27,494 bases of DNA, from contig NZ_JBHIKY010000038.1 of assembly GCF_042139015.1 (NCBI RefSeq), forward strand, positions 1-27,494, read 5' to 3'. The notes under the pieces are model-generated. The model saw only the letters and a program-made list of their open reading frames with translations, was not told the origin of the DNA and made no database searches. Positions 1 through 7,971 of the stretch are shown here, piece after piece. The DNA comes from JBHIKY01 sp042139015. Lineage in GTDB: Bacteria > Bacillota > Bacilli > Bacillales > Marinococcaceae. The stretch's first letter is position 1. Each line of letters begins with the position of its first letter. A program made the translations under genes and the position numbers.

Positions 1-130
1 ATAGTAGAGTACTGACTCTTCTTGCTTTGTCCATCTGAATTAGATGGGGGATGTTACTTTAATTAAACGCTTGACTTTCATTCAATTTTCAAAGGACAAT
101 CTGTGCTGCCGCTCAATTGGCGACTTTTAT
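1..130 (-). other. 5' leader of an rRNA operon (16S lies outside the window)
   Basis: Read on the minus strand, this stretch follows two strong promoters. It contains a TTGTCCTTTGAAAATTGAA segment (81-99) that resembles the conserved TTGTTCTTTGAAAACT antitermination/processing block of Bacillus rRNA leaders and spacers. A small hairpin (CCATCT / AGATGG, 31-47) follows. No ORF is convincing here. The neighbour ygxA also sits just upstream of rrnD in B. subtilis. The 16S gene itself is not visible, so this is an inference from the promoters, leader motif and gene order. Confidence 0.72.
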
Positions 131-159
131 AAGATATCATTTATAGCCGCTTCTGTCAA
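131..159 (-). promoter_or_regulatory. rRNA operon promoter P2 (sigma-A type)
   Basis: On the minus strand there is a perfect -35 box TTGACA (159-154), a 17-nt spacer and a -10 box TATCTT (136-131). Transcription would run leftward into the rRNA leader. Tandem promoters about 100 bp apart are typical of Bacillus rrn operons. Confidence 0.75.
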
Positions 160-229
160 CATTCTTCAAACAAATTATTAGCTCAAAATTAGTTGAATGT
201 TGGCTTGGTCTGTTTTTGCGACAATGAAT

Positions 230-258
230 AATATATCACCCTCAAAAATTTTCGTCAA
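230..258 (-). promoter_or_regulatory. rRNA operon promoter P1 (sigma-A type)
   Basis: On the minus strand there is a -35 box TTGACG (258-253), a 17-nt spacer and a -10 box TATATT (235-230). It lies 13 nt beyond the ygxA stop codon with no terminator between, so ygxA transcripts could read into the rRNA operon. The two promoters are 99 bp apart and have similar sequences near the predicted start (GTCGC in both). Confidence 0.75.
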
Positions 259-271
259 TAGATTCCCTGCA

Positions 272-1135
272 TTATTTTTTAAAAATGTAACGTTGGTGAA
301 AAATTCCCGGAGTTTTCGAAAATTCAACCACTTTCAGCATAACATCATTCTCTGTAAAGTATTGAAGTAAAATTTCTAAATCTACAAGATACTCATTTAC
401 TTCCTGTTCCTTGGAAAGCTCTTCAAAGCTCCATGAGTTTGTTTTCCTGCTCATCACCGAGTATAAATGAGCTTTTCCAATGTGTATTTTTGAACGAATT
501 GCGAATTCAATTGCAATCATTAATAATTCAAGGCGCTTATCAATTGGTTCTTCCCCAACGATGAGCTCATCATAAAGTTTATATGTTTCAGGATCAACTT
601 CTTTAACCTGCTTCCACATCGTCACTTCCGGATAGAGGCCGTTTTCGATAACAGCCAGCCTGGCTAGGTGATGGAGAGAATGTAATATATGATTAAACGC
701 ATCTAAATAATGACGTGTGTAATAAAGGGTCTTACCATCTTCAAATCTTCTTATTAATCTGGCAAATTCAATGCCGACCTTTTTCATTCGGTCTTCCTGC
801 GGAAATTCAATAAGTCTTTTCTTTAAATAAGTAATATATTCATTTCGGTTAAAAACAACCTTTCCTTTAAAAAGCCAGTCAATCATTTTTCTATTTTTCC
901 CAGATATCATCCAATAAAACAGCTCATGTTCACGCACCATATATAACGCTACATTCAATCCATCACAGTCATAGTGCTTAACCCTTGATTCTGCTGCATC
1001 GGTTACAATCAAGATGATAGCATCAAAAAAATCTGTTAATGATTCCTCCAGGGGCTGCTTTTCTATAAGAAGCACTCCCTTGGTGGTCGGTTCACTGGCC
1101 CGTTCCTGATACAAACTCCGCAGAATAGCCTCCAT
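272..1135 (-). CDS. ygxA: YgxA-like nucleotidyltransferase-fold protein
   Basis: The protein has 287 residues and is related to B. subtilis YgxA, annotated as nucleotidyltransferase-like; its biochemical function is unknown. The N-terminus carries LRSLYQERASEP, which resembles the YgxA start. The middle and C-terminal parts are helical and rich in charged and aromatic residues, with no membrane segment or signal peptide. I chose the ATG at 1135 because it gives the family's N-terminus and has an AAAGGGG ribosome-binding site about 10 nt upstream; an in-frame start at 1159 is less likely. The gene ends 13 nt before rRNA promoter P1, the same arrangement as ygxA-rrnD in B. subtilis. That synteny is the strongest support for the name. 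Catalytic activity is not demonstrated by anything visible. Confidence 0.82.
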   Translation of the reverse strand: MEAILRSLYQERASEPTTKGVLLIEKQPLEESLTDFFDAIILIVTDAAESRVKHYDCDGLNVALYMVREHELFYWMISGKNRKMIDWLFKGKVVFNRNEYITYLKKRLIEFPQEDRMKKVGIEFARLIRRFEDGKTLYYTRHYLDAFNHILHSLHHLARLAVIENGLYPEVTMWKQVKEVDPETYKLYDELIVGEEPIDKRLELLMIAIEFAIRSKIHIGKAHLYSVMSRKTNSWSFEELSKEQEVNEYLVDLEILLQYFTENDVMLKVVEFSKTPGIFHQRYIFKK

Positions 1136-1379
1136 ACTCAGGCTGCCCCTTTCTAACACCTTTATCTGTATATTGCTTAAGATGAAATTATTAACACGAC
1201 TTTAGTTTTCGACAAATTTATTTAAATACCTTTTTGAAATGGATTATTTTTTTCAAAAGCTCAATTGAAAAGGCGGTTCGATTTTGTTTTTGGAGTTTAT
1301 AAGCTGTCACATATTTTGTTGGCCGGTTATTTTTTCTGATATATTCCTGTGCTATACTAAAGACGCAGGAGGGTTGTAC

Positions 1380-1733
1380 ATGGCTTATAAAGCTTCTAAC
1401 AAAATAAATCGCATCAGAACTTTTGCTTTATCTCTTGTTTTCATAGGAATTCTCATTATGTATGGAGGCATATTTTTTCAATCTTCTCCTATTATAATGA
1501 CTATCGCTATGCTGCTCGGTTTTTTGTTCGTCCTTGCAAGCAGCGCAACGTATTTTTGGATTGGAATGATTTCCACGAATACAGTGCAGGTGACCTGTCC
1601 AGAATGCGGAAAAATAACTAAAGTGCTGGGAAAGGTTGATGCCTGTATGTATTGTGACCAGCCGCTCACCTTAGATCGGAAGCTTGAGGGTAAAGAATTT
1701 GATTCTAAATACAATCGCAAAGCAAAAAGCTGA
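1380..1733 (+). CDS. ygzB: UPF0295 membrane protein YgzB
   Basis: This 117-residue protein has two predicted membrane helices (about residues 15-37 and 40-63). A cytosolic tail follows with two CxxC pairs (CPEC and CMYC, about residues 78-97), which look like a small zinc ribbon. Length and pattern match UPF0295/YgzB of Bacillus, whose function is unknown. The ATG at 1380 has a strong AGGAGGG site 6 nt upstream; an in-frame ATG at 1284 lacks one. A possible -10 box TATACT lies just upstream, but the -35 is poor. The stop codon lies inside the stem of a shared terminator that also faces perR. The position between perR and ygxA matches B. subtilis. Confidence 0.88.
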   Translation: MAYKASNKINRIRTFALSLVFIGILIMYGGIFFQSSPIIMTIAMLLGFLFVLASSATYFWIGMISTNTVQVTCPECGKITKVLGKVDACMYCDQPLTLDRKLEGKEFDSKYNRKAKS

Positions 1734-1754
1734 GCTTCGAGGCTCAGCTTTTTT
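1727..1754. terminator. Bidirectional terminator between ygzB and perR
   Basis: The stem AAGCTGAGC / GCTCAGCTT has a 6-nt loop. A T-run follows on the plus strand and an A-run precedes it (T-run on the minus strand). It therefore can terminate both ygzB and the convergent perR. The ygzB stop codon TGA is part of the stem. Confidence 0.92.
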
Positions 1755-1770
1755 ATCGTCTTCTTATTAA

Positions 1771-2208
1771 TTAATGTGCAGAACGTTTACTGCAGTCAGG
1801 GCAGCTCCCGTAAATTTCCATCCGATGGTTGTTCACTTTAAATCCGGTTACATGTTCGGCCAGCGTTTCAACTTCATCTAATCCAGGGTAATGAAAATCA
1901 ACAATTTTTCCACAATCAGAGCAGATTACATGGTAATGATCAGTTGTGACACAGTCAAATCGGCTCGAGGAATCGCCGTATGTTAACTCTTTAACAATAC
2001 CTACCTCTTTAAAAACTCGCAGATTATTATAAACTGTAGCAACGCTCATATTTGGGAATTTGCCTTCGAGGGCCTTATAAATTTCATCCGCTGTCGGATG
2101 GCTCATCGAATCATACAAATATTCCAAAATGGCATGACGTTGCGGGGTCATGCGAACCCTTGTGCTTTTTAAAGCATCAACTGCTTCCAGCAGGCGTTCG
2201 TTCGCCAT
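1771..2208 (-). CDS. perR: Peroxide-responsive repressor PerR (Fur family)
   Basis: PerR is a dimeric metal-dependent repressor that senses hydrogen peroxide through metal-catalysed histidine oxidation and controls peroxide-defence genes. The start at 2208 (ATG before GCG AAC) has a GTGAGG site 9 nt upstream and gives exactly 145 residues. With this start the regulatory metal ligands fall at His37, Asp85, His91, His93 and Asp104, and the structural zinc cysteines at 96, 99, 136 and 139. These are the B. subtilis PerR positions. The winged-helix part contains MTPQRHAILEYL and NMSVATVYNNLR. A Per box and sigma-A promoter lie directly upstream, so autoregulation is likely. The convergent ygzB shares its terminator. 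An upstream ATG at 2214 is possible but too close to the ribosome-binding site. Confidence 0.96.
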   Translation of the reverse strand: MANERLLEAVDALKSTRVRMTPQRHAILEYLYDSMSHPTADEIYKALEGKFPNMSVATVYNNLRVFKEVGIVKELTYGDSSSRFDCVTTDHYHVICSDCGKIVDFHYPGLDEVETLAEHVTGFKVNNHRMEIYGSCPDCSKRSAH

Positions 2209-2246
2209 CGTCATGCACCTCACTTTCTTATAAAACAATTCTTACT

Positions 2247-2261
2247 TTATAATTCTTATAA
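2247..2261. promoter_or_regulatory. Per box operator in front of perR
   Basis: The site TTATAATTCTTATAA matches the Bacillus Per box consensus TTATAATnATTATAA at every defined position but one (C for A at position 9). It sits at the predicted transcription start of perR, just downstream of the -10 box. Binding there would block transcription, as in PerR autorepression. Confidence 0.82.
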
Positions 2262-2264
2262 TTA

Positions 2265-2294
2265 ATTTTATCTGATGCACCCCGTTATTGTCAA
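2265..2294 (-). promoter_or_regulatory. Sigma-A promoter of perR
   Basis: On the minus strand there is a perfect -35 box TTGACA (2294-2289), an 18-nt spacer and a -10 box TAAAAT (2270-2265). The Per box follows at once. The promoter lies after the stop codon of the DarA-like gene, so perR is transcribed on its own even though the genes upstream point the same way. Confidence 0.75.
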
Positions 2295-2307
2295 TGAATA
2301 CTGCAAG

Positions 2308-2607
2308 CTAAGGCATTTTGCTTCCGAATAATGCTGCATCTTTCGCAGAGAGCACAAACGACGTATAACGATGAGATTTTTCAAGCTTCTTTCCTCTTTT
2401 TTGCTCATAATTCGTACATATGCTCTTGAGCTCTGTTTTTAAAGGGTCAATATCTTCATTTTCAACACCAAACAGAAAAGTTGTATTTCCTTTTTTAAGA
2501 AATCCACCGCTGCTCGCCAGCTCCGTCATTTTATATCCCTTTTTTTTCATCCCTCTTTCGATTTCAGCAGTGTAGTAATCATTTACAATACATACCATCA
2601 GTTTCAT
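2308..2607 (-). CDS. DarA/YaaQ-like PII-fold protein, possible cyclic-di-AMP receptor
   Basis: The 99-residue protein starts with MKLMVCIVND and contains ASSGGFLKKGNTTFLFGVE (residues 31-49). This closely resembles the ligand-binding stretch of DarA (YaaQ/PstA), the PII-like trimeric cyclic-di-AMP receptor of Firmicutes (ATTGGFLKSGNTTFMIGVE in B. subtilis, from memory). The usual large loop with the SPMGG-type segment and the long C-terminal strand are missing; a short lysine-rich stretch (KRGKKLEKSHRY) replaces them. It is therefore probably a paralog of the canonical darA, which normally sits near tmk/holB. It is last in a leftward group after bcp and a 2-hydroxyacid dehydrogenase, with an AAAGGTGGG ribosome-binding site. 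Ligand binding is inferred from family motifs only. Confidence 0.75.
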   Translation of the reverse strand: MKLMVCIVNDYYTAEIERGMKKKGYKMTELASSGGFLKKGNTTFLFGVENEDIDPLKTELKSICTNYEQKRGKKLEKSHRYTSFVLSAKDAALFGSKMP

Positions 2608-2637
2608 TCTTTCCCACCTTTCTTCTATATAAAGATG

Positions 2638-3588
2638 TTAATAGCCCTTTGTCGTATCTATCTTATTTATATATTCACCATCACCGTTAATGAAAACCTC
2701 TAAATTGTTGCTGAAAATTTCCATTGCTCTTGGGAGATAGCCCGGCGATATCCCTGAAATATGAGGTGTAACGGTAACATCATCCCGCCCCCAAAAAGGA
2801 TGACTGCCCGGTAGGGGTTCTTCATCAAATACATCTAAGACAGCATGGGCAAATTCGCCTCGGTTGAGCGCTTCGATTAAAGCACCTTCATCTACTGTCT
2901 TCCCCCGCCCTATGTTTATAAATACAGCTTCTTTTTTCATTGCATGAAACGCATTTATATTCATTATTTTATCTGTATTGTCTGTATGGGGCAGAACAGA
3001 CACTACAAAGTCTGCCGACGCCAATAATTTATTTAAATCTTCTCTTAAAAACATTTTATCAATATTTTCCACTGCTCTGCCGCTTCGTGAAAAACCTAGT
3101 GTATTCATTCCAAAGGCCTTCGCTAGTCTTGCGATTTCCCTGCCGATGGCGCCTGTTCCCAGAATCGCTATCGTTTTTCCGTTTACTTCGGTCATCTCCA
3201 CTTCGCGGCTCCAGATTTTATGCTTCTCCTGTTCCTTTATTTTATCGGCCTGACGGGCATATTGAAGGATCATAGAAAATGTATATTCAGCCATCGGCTT
3301 TTTGTGAATACCCTTTGCATTTGTTACGAGTATACCCTTTTCTGTAATTGCCTTAAAAGGCATCAGATCCATGCCTGCTGAGATAACCATTATCCATTTT
3401 AATCGTGGGGCCATGTAAATTTCATTTTCGGTCAGATCTTCCCCATATGTTATTATTACGTCTGTTTGCTTTAAATATTGTTTTGCTTCCTCGACATCTT
3501 CACAATAAACAAATTGTTCGTCCGGATATGTTTGGGAAAGCTTATTACGTATATCTTCGTTCAGCTTGTCTGTTGATAGTATCTGCAT
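2638..3588 (-). CDS. D-isomer-specific 2-hydroxyacid dehydrogenase
   Basis: This 316-residue cytosolic NAD(P)-dependent oxidoreductase belongs to the D-2-hydroxyacid dehydrogenase / phosphoglycerate-dehydrogenase superfamily. The Rossmann motif GTGAIG is at residues 144-149. The catalytic trio is visible: Arg228 in NIGRGKTVDEGAL, Glu257 in FDEEPLP and His276 in TPHISG. The substrate cannot be told; the lack of a C-terminal ACT domain argues against classical SerA. The ATG at 3588 has an AGGAGG site 6 nt upstream and begins 11 nt after the bcp stop, so the two genes are probably co-transcribed. The gene is not part of the remembered B. subtilis order and looks like a lineage-specific insertion between bcp and perR. 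Confidence 0.9.
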   Translation of the reverse strand: MQILSTDKLNEDIRNKLSQTYPDEQFVYCEDVEEAKQYLKQTDVIITYGEDLTENEIYMAPRLKWIMVISAGMDLMPFKAITEKGILVTNAKGIHKKPMAEYTFSMILQYARQADKIKEQEKHKIWSREVEMTEVNGKTIAILGTGAIGREIARLAKAFGMNTLGFSRSGRAVENIDKMFLREDLNKLLASADFVVSVLPHTDNTDKIMNINAFHAMKKEAVFINIGRGKTVDEGALIEALNRGEFAHAVLDVFDEEPLPGSHPFWGRDDVTVTPHISGISPGYLPRAMEIFSNNLEVFINGDGEYINKIDTTKGY

Positions 3589-3599
3589 TTTTCTCCTCC

Positions 3600-4067
3600 T
3601 CAGCCCTGCTCACGAATATACTGGAGTGCGTGATGCGCATGATCCTTCACACGGACCTTTCTCCACTCATTGACCAGTTTTCCAGACTCATCTATCAAAA
3701 AAGTCGAACGAACAATACCCATATATTCTTTCCCAAAATTCTTTTTAAGCTGCCACACTCCGAATATTTCTGCTGCTTCATTTTCTTCGTCTGATAACAG
3801 CACAAACGGCAGCTGGTGTTTTTCAATAAATTTAGCATGCTTTTTTAGTGGGTCGGGACTTACTCCGACGACTACCGTATTTTCTTTTGCGAAATCTTCG
3901 TTTAAATCTCTAAAATCACAGGCTTCTGTTGTACAGCCCGGAGTCATGTCTTTAGGGTAGAAATAAATCAAAACTTTTTTTCCTTTAAAATCTGATAAAC
4001 GAAACGTTTCATTGGTACTGGCCGGCAGTTCGAATTCTGGAACCTTTTCGCCAATTTTAACTGACAT
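3600..4067 (-). CDS. bcp: Thioredoxin-dependent thiol peroxidase (BCP/PrxQ type)
   Basis: This 155-residue peroxiredoxin of the Bcp/PrxQ subfamily reduces hydrogen peroxide and organic hydroperoxides with electrons from thioredoxin. The peroxidatic Cys45 and resolving Cys50 lie in the motif TPGCTTEACDFRD, the diagnostic spacing for atypical two-Cys PrxQ enzymes. The thioredoxin fold shows as KVLIYFYPKDMTPGC and a C-terminal RSTFLIDESG. The ATG at 4067 is preferred because of a perfect AGGAGGG 6 nt upstream; a longer frame to 4142 would run into the start of gsaB. It is divergent from gsaB and followed closely by the dehydrogenase gene. I see no clear Per box in the 74-bp gap. The position matches B. 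subtilis ygaF (bcp). Confidence 0.95.
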   Translation of the reverse strand: MSVKIGEKVPEFELPASTNETFRLSDFKGKKVLIYFYPKDMTPGCTTEACDFRDLNEDFAKENTVVVGVSPDPLKKHAKFIEKHQLPFVLLSDEENEAAEIFGVWQLKKNFGKEYMGIVRSTFLIDESGKLVNEWRKVRVKDHAHHALQYIREQG

Positions 4068-4141
4068 GGCAAACCCTCCTAAGTTATTTCTGTTTCTCTC
4101 ATGATACAATAAGTACTGCAAATAGTGGAAGGAGGAAGTCA

Positions 4142-5455
4142 ATGATGAAAACTACACTTTCTGAACAGTATTATGAAGAGGCTTGTGAACTCATCGTAGG
4201 CGGCGTAAACAGTCCGTCACGTTCTTATAAAGGAGTCGGCGGCGGAACGCCTGTATTTATGGAACGAGGCAGGGGGGCTTATTTTTATGATGTGGACGGA
4301 AACCGTTATATTGATTACCTTGCCGCTTACGGTCCTATCATCACTGGCCATGCTCATCCTCACATTACTCAGGCAATCACAGCGGCAGCCGAGAATGGAA
4401 CATTGTACGGCACTCCTACAAAATTAGAGAATACATTCGCGAAAATGTTAAAAAACGCTATTCCTTCATTAGAAAAAGTTCGTTTTGTAAATTCAGGAAC
4501 AGAAGCTGTCATGACTACTATTCGAGTAGCACGGGCATACACAGGAAAAAACAAGATCATCAAATTTTCAGGCTGCTATCACGGCCATTCTGATCTTGTT
4601 CTTGTAGCCGCAGGCTCTGGGCCAGCTACACTCGGTTCCCCCGATTCAGCGGGTGTGACGAAAAATATCGCTGAAGAAGTTATAACTGTCCCGTTTAACG
4701 ACGCAAAAGCACTGGAAGAGGCACTCCGTACATGGGGAGACGATGCAGCAGCTGTTCTAGTTGAACCGATTGTTGGTAACTTCGGGATTGTGGAGCCCGC
4801 CCCTGGATTTCTAGAAACTGTAAACAAGCTTGCCCACAAATCCGAAGCACTTGTCATTTATGATGAGGTGATTACAGCTTTTCGATTTATGTATGGAGGA
4901 GCTCAAAATTTGAAAGGCGTGACTCCTGACATGACTGCTCTCGGAAAAATCATCGGCGGCGGGCTTCCAATCGGAGCGTATGGCGGCAGAGTCGACATCA
5001 TGGAACATGTGGCTCCGCTTGGCCCTGCATACCAGGCAGGCACAATGTCAGGCAACCCCGCCTCCATAAGCGCAGGCATCGCTTGTCTGGAAGTATTACA
5101 GAAAAAAGGAGTTTACGAAAATTTGGAGACACTCGGCCGGCAGCTCGAGGATGGACTGAATATTTTAATTGAAGAATTTAAAATACCAGCTACGGTCAAT
5201 CGTTTAGTCGGAGCCCTTACTCTATACTTCACGAAAGAAAAAGTAGTAAATTATGAAGGTGCAGAAAACAGTGATGAACAGCTATTTTCATTATTTTTTA
5301 AGAACATGCTGCAGCGAGGGATAAACCTCGCCCCATCAAAATATGAAGCGTGGTTTTTAACGACTGAGCATACTTCCGCTGATATTGAGGAAACATTACA
5401 CGCAGTAAGAGAAACCTTTAAAGTATTGTACAGAGATATGAATAAGGCCAATTAA
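4142..5455 (+). CDS. gsaB: Glutamate-1-semialdehyde 2,1-aminomutase (GsaB/HemL2)
   Basis: This PLP-dependent class III aminotransferase-fold enzyme isomerises glutamate-1-semialdehyde to 5-aminolevulinate, the tetrapyrrole precursor. It has 437 residues, the usual length. Visible motifs are VRFVNSGTEAVMTTIRVARA, FSGCYHGHSD, the PLP-phosphate/aspartate region VIYDEVITAFRF (about 238-249), and Lys269 in TALGKIIGGGLP as the Schiff-base lysine. The start at 4142 has an AGGAGG site 6 nt upstream. It stands alone rather than in a hem operon and occupies the position of B. subtilis gsaB, the second aminomutase paralog beside hemL. It may therefore be an accessory copy. The promoter region is shared with the divergent bcp. 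Confidence 0.94.
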   Translation: MMKTTLSEQYYEEACELIVGGVNSPSRSYKGVGGGTPVFMERGRGAYFYDVDGNRYIDYLAAYGPIITGHAHPHITQAITAAAENGTLYGTPTKLENTFAKMLKNAIPSLEKVRFVNSGTEAVMTTIRVARAYTGKNKIIKFSGCYHGHSDLVLVAAGSGPATLGSPDSAGVTKNIAEEVITVPFNDAKALEEALRTWGDDAAAVLVEPIVGNFGIVEPAPGFLETVNKLAHKSEALVIYDEVITAFRFMYGGAQNLKGVTPDMTALGKIIGGGLPIGAYGGRVDIMEHVAPLGPAYQAGTMSGNPASISAGIACLEVLQKKGVYENLETLGRQLEDGLNILIEEFKIPATVNRLVGALTLYFTKEKVVNYEGAENSDEQLFSLFFKNMLQRGINLAPSKYEAWFLTTEHTSADIEETLHAVRETFKVLYRDMNKAN

Positions 5456-5517
5456 TTACATCAAATTGATTGCTGCGAACTATTTCCGGGAATAAAGAGG
5501 ATTATGGAGGGATGATA

Positions 5518-6753
5518 ATGAACGAAGATAATAAAAAGCAATTATTTCAAGAACCAATTCGCCTTATGCGCAGCAAATTAGTACCAAAACTTCCAGGATC
5601 GGTAAGGAAACAAGTTGAAAGTGAGGTAGAACGACTGGAGGATATCTTTCTCGATGCTCGTTCCCCTCGTTTTGCAATTGTCGGCAGACGAGGCTCAGGC
5701 AAATCAACATTCATTAATTCAATTTTTCAGGCACCAGTAGCTGAGATCGGATCTGTAAAAGCACAGACCGGTGAAGGGCAGTGGCTGGCATATAAGAATG
5801 AAGATAAAGATGCCGATATGGAAATCCTCGATACACGCGGGCTGGGTGAAGGATCTGCGCCGGCAGAAGCCAGTACGGAAATAGATGCTCTTGAAGAAGT
5901 AAAATCTTCTATGAAAGATAAATGTCCAGACGCTTTTTTATTTTTAATAAAAGCAAAAGAAGTCGATTCTAGAATAAACGAAGATATAGCGCAATTAATG
6001 GAGCTTAAAAATTTTGTACAAAAACATCATAATTATTTACCGCCAGTCATCGGCATTGTAACCCAGGTCGACGAACTTGATCCGGTGTATAATGCAGAGC
6101 CTCCTTACAAAAAGAAAAAATTAAAAAATATTGATGAAGCCGTTGAGCATTTATCCACGAAATTGACAAATAAAATGACCGATGTTGCCGGGGTGCTTCC
6201 AGTATGCTCCTATATGGTTTTCGAGGATGAAGAAATTGTTTATGATAGACGATGGAATACAGAGGAAGTGGTTCATTTTTTGCTCGAACATTTACCCGGA
6301 AGCACCTGGATGCAATGGGCAAAAATAACCCAGGCTAAGGAAATTCAAAGAAAAATTGCCTTAACAGTGGGAAAAAGTGCTTCAGCAGTATGCGGAGGGC
6401 TTGGGGCGCAGCCTATCCCTATTGCTGACCTGCCGGTTATCACGGGGATACAAATATCCATGATAACAAGTATAGCTTATATTTCCGGGAGGGAACTGAA
6501 CCGTAAATCGATAGCAGAATTTATCGGAGCGATGGGAGTAAACATTGGAGCGGCTTACGCCTTTAGACAGGTAGCCCGTTCATTAAGCAAGGTCGCTTTC
6601 CCTGGAGCAGGCCACTTAATTTCCGGCACTGTCGCTTCTATTGCGACATGGTCGCTCTGCAAGGCCGCTATTTCCTATTTTATCGATAAAGAGTCCTCTC
6701 AGGAAGCAAGAGCAATCTTTGAAAAAGAAACACACAGGTTGAAGGAAGAATAA
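5518..6753 (+). CDS. GTPase with C-terminal DUF697 (YcjF-like) membrane-associated domain
   Basis: The 411-residue protein has a TRAFAC-class GTPase domain with G1 GRRGSGKS (56-63), a candidate G2 threonine in KAQTGEG, G3 DTRG (105-108) and G4 TQVD (182-185, a variant of NKxD). The C-terminal third is rich in small and hydrophobic residues (GGLGAQPIPIADLPVITG, then two hydrophobic helices near 345-390), as in DUF697/YcjF proteins that associate with membranes. The start at 5518 has GGAGGG 6 nt upstream; in-frame codons further up lack this. It lies 62 bp after gsaB with no terminator, so it may be read from gsaB transcripts. The cellular role is unknown. It is not part of the remembered B. 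subtilis order here. Confidence 0.85.
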   Translation: MNEDNKKQLFQEPIRLMRSKLVPKLPGSVRKQVESEVERLEDIFLDARSPRFAIVGRRGSGKSTFINSIFQAPVAEIGSVKAQTGEGQWLAYKNEDKDADMEILDTRGLGEGSAPAEASTEIDALEEVKSSMKDKCPDAFLFLIKAKEVDSRINEDIAQLMELKNFVQKHHNYLPPVIGIVTQVDELDPVYNAEPPYKKKKLKNIDEAVEHLSTKLTNKMTDVAGVLPVCSYMVFEDEEIVYDRRWNTEEVVHFLLEHLPGSTWMQWAKITQAKEIQRKIALTVGKSASAVCGGLGAQPIPIADLPVITGIQISMITSIAYISGRELNRKSIAEFIGAMGVNIGAAYAFRQVARSLSKVAFPGAGHLISGTVASIATWSLCKAAISYFIDKESSQEARAIFEKETHRLKEE

Positions 6754-6784
6754 TAACTTGTCAGCGCTTCCTTATAAAAGGTAC

Positions 6785-6813
6785 TTGTGTTAGCTTTAAG
6801 AAAGGTGTATAGT
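6785..6813 (+). promoter_or_regulatory. Probable sigma-A promoter of ygaE
   Basis: A -35-like TTGTGT (6785-6790) is followed by a 17-nt spacer and a -10 box TATAGT (6808-6813). It sits about 80 bp upstream of the ygaE start, after the GTPase gene ends. Confidence 0.5.
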
Positions 6814-6891
6814 CTCGAATGGCGGCCGTAAGTCGTTGTAAGAAAAAGCGCTCTTTTCTCAGGAGCAAAAGGAAAGGACTCGACGATTTTC

Positions 6892-7971
6892 ATGAAACTA
6901 GGGGCACGAATATTTAAAACTGGCCTCGCCATAATTATCGCAATATACGCAGCTGACTGGATCGGCCTTGATCCGGCATTTTTCGCTGCGATTTCAGCGA
7001 CATTTGCCATTCAGCCATCTATATTTCGTACGTATCAGACAATTTTGGAACAGATTCAGGCAAATTTAATCGGCGCTGCCATTGCAATACTACTGGCCAT
7101 TACTTTCGGTTTTCAGCCGGTTATTATTGGTGTAGCCGTCATGCTTGCGATTGCGATTATCTTAAAAACGAGACTGGAAGCCTCAACTATCCCTCTTGCA
7201 CTTGTTACCATTATTATTATTATGGGAAACCCAGAAGAAGGCTTTTTTCTTTTTGCCGGTGAAAGATTTCTGTTAATCATGATTGGTGTGTTTTCTGCTT
7301 TTGCAGTAAATTTAATTTTTCTTCCACCAAAGCATGAAACTAAACTGTATTACAAGGTATCCAGCCTTACTGAAGAAGTAATACGCTGGATAAGAGTACT
7401 GACTAGGCATGATACGAATCAAAAGTCTTTAAAGGATGATATTGCACGTATTAATGCTGCAGCTTTGAAAGTCGACAACCTATTTATGCTGTATAAGGAA
7501 GAAAGGAATTATTTTCTAAAAAGCAAGCTGAGCAAAGCAAGAAAAATAGTGCTTTTTAAACAAATGATAAATACCTTCAAAAAAATATTTGCGATCTTAA
7601 AGACACTGGACCGTTCGGAAAATGAAATGCAGCATATGCCTGAGAGGATGCAAAAATTAATTCAGCAGCAGCTCGATCACTTAACCGATTATCATGATAG
7701 GATACTCCTCCGCTATATTGGGAAAGTGAATACTCAAATGACAGAGGAAATGGCAGATGAAGTATTTGAGGGAAGAGAATCATTAACTGATTTATTTATG
7801 GATTTATATGATCATAAGGAAATTGACCGGGATGAGTGGCTTCACCTTCTCCCCGTCATCTCTCATATCATTGAATACAATGAACAGCTGGAACACCTCG
7901 ACCGGCTCGTAGATAGTTTTTTCAGTTATCACGATAACACAGTCGAAATAAAGCAATTAGAAGATGATTAA
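6892..7971 (+). CDS. ygaE: UPF0421 / aromatic acid exporter family membrane protein YgaE
   Basis: The 359-residue protein has an N-terminal membrane half of about four to five hydrophobic helices within residues 5-145. The first is FKTGLAIIIAIYAADWIGL, followed by AFFAAISATFAIQPSI. A C-terminal cytosolic half is helical and charged. This matches the FUSC/ArAE-like DUF939 (UPF0421) family to which B. subtilis YgaE belongs. Relatives export aromatic acids, but no substrate is known for YgaE. The ATG at 6892 has only a loosely spaced GGAAAGGA site. Its stop codon is immediately followed by a small transposon-like element, which separates the gene from the nearest terminator. The family call is firm; a transport role is inference. 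Confidence 0.88.
   Translation: MKLGARIFKTGLAIIIAIYAADWIGLDPAFFAAISATFAIQPSIFRTYQTILEQIQANLIGAAIAILLAITFGFQPVIIGVAVMLAIAIILKTRLEASTIPLALVTIIIIMGNPEEGFFLFAGERFLLIMIGVFSAFAVNLIFLPPKHETKLYYKVSSLTEEVIRWIRVLTRHDTNQKSLKDDIARINAAALKVDNLFMLYKEERNYFLKSKLSKARKIVLFKQMINTFKKIFAILKTLDRSENEMQHMPERMQKLIQQQLDHLTDYHDRILLRYIGKVNTQMTEEMADEVFEGRESLTDLFMDLYDHKEIDRDEWLHLLPVISHIIEYNEQLEHLDRLVDSFFSYHDNTVEIKQLEDD

Noticed and set aside
4068..4141. Possible Per box between bcp and gsaB
   Set aside because: No stretch close to TTATAATnATTATAA is present, so PerR control of bcp is not supported here.
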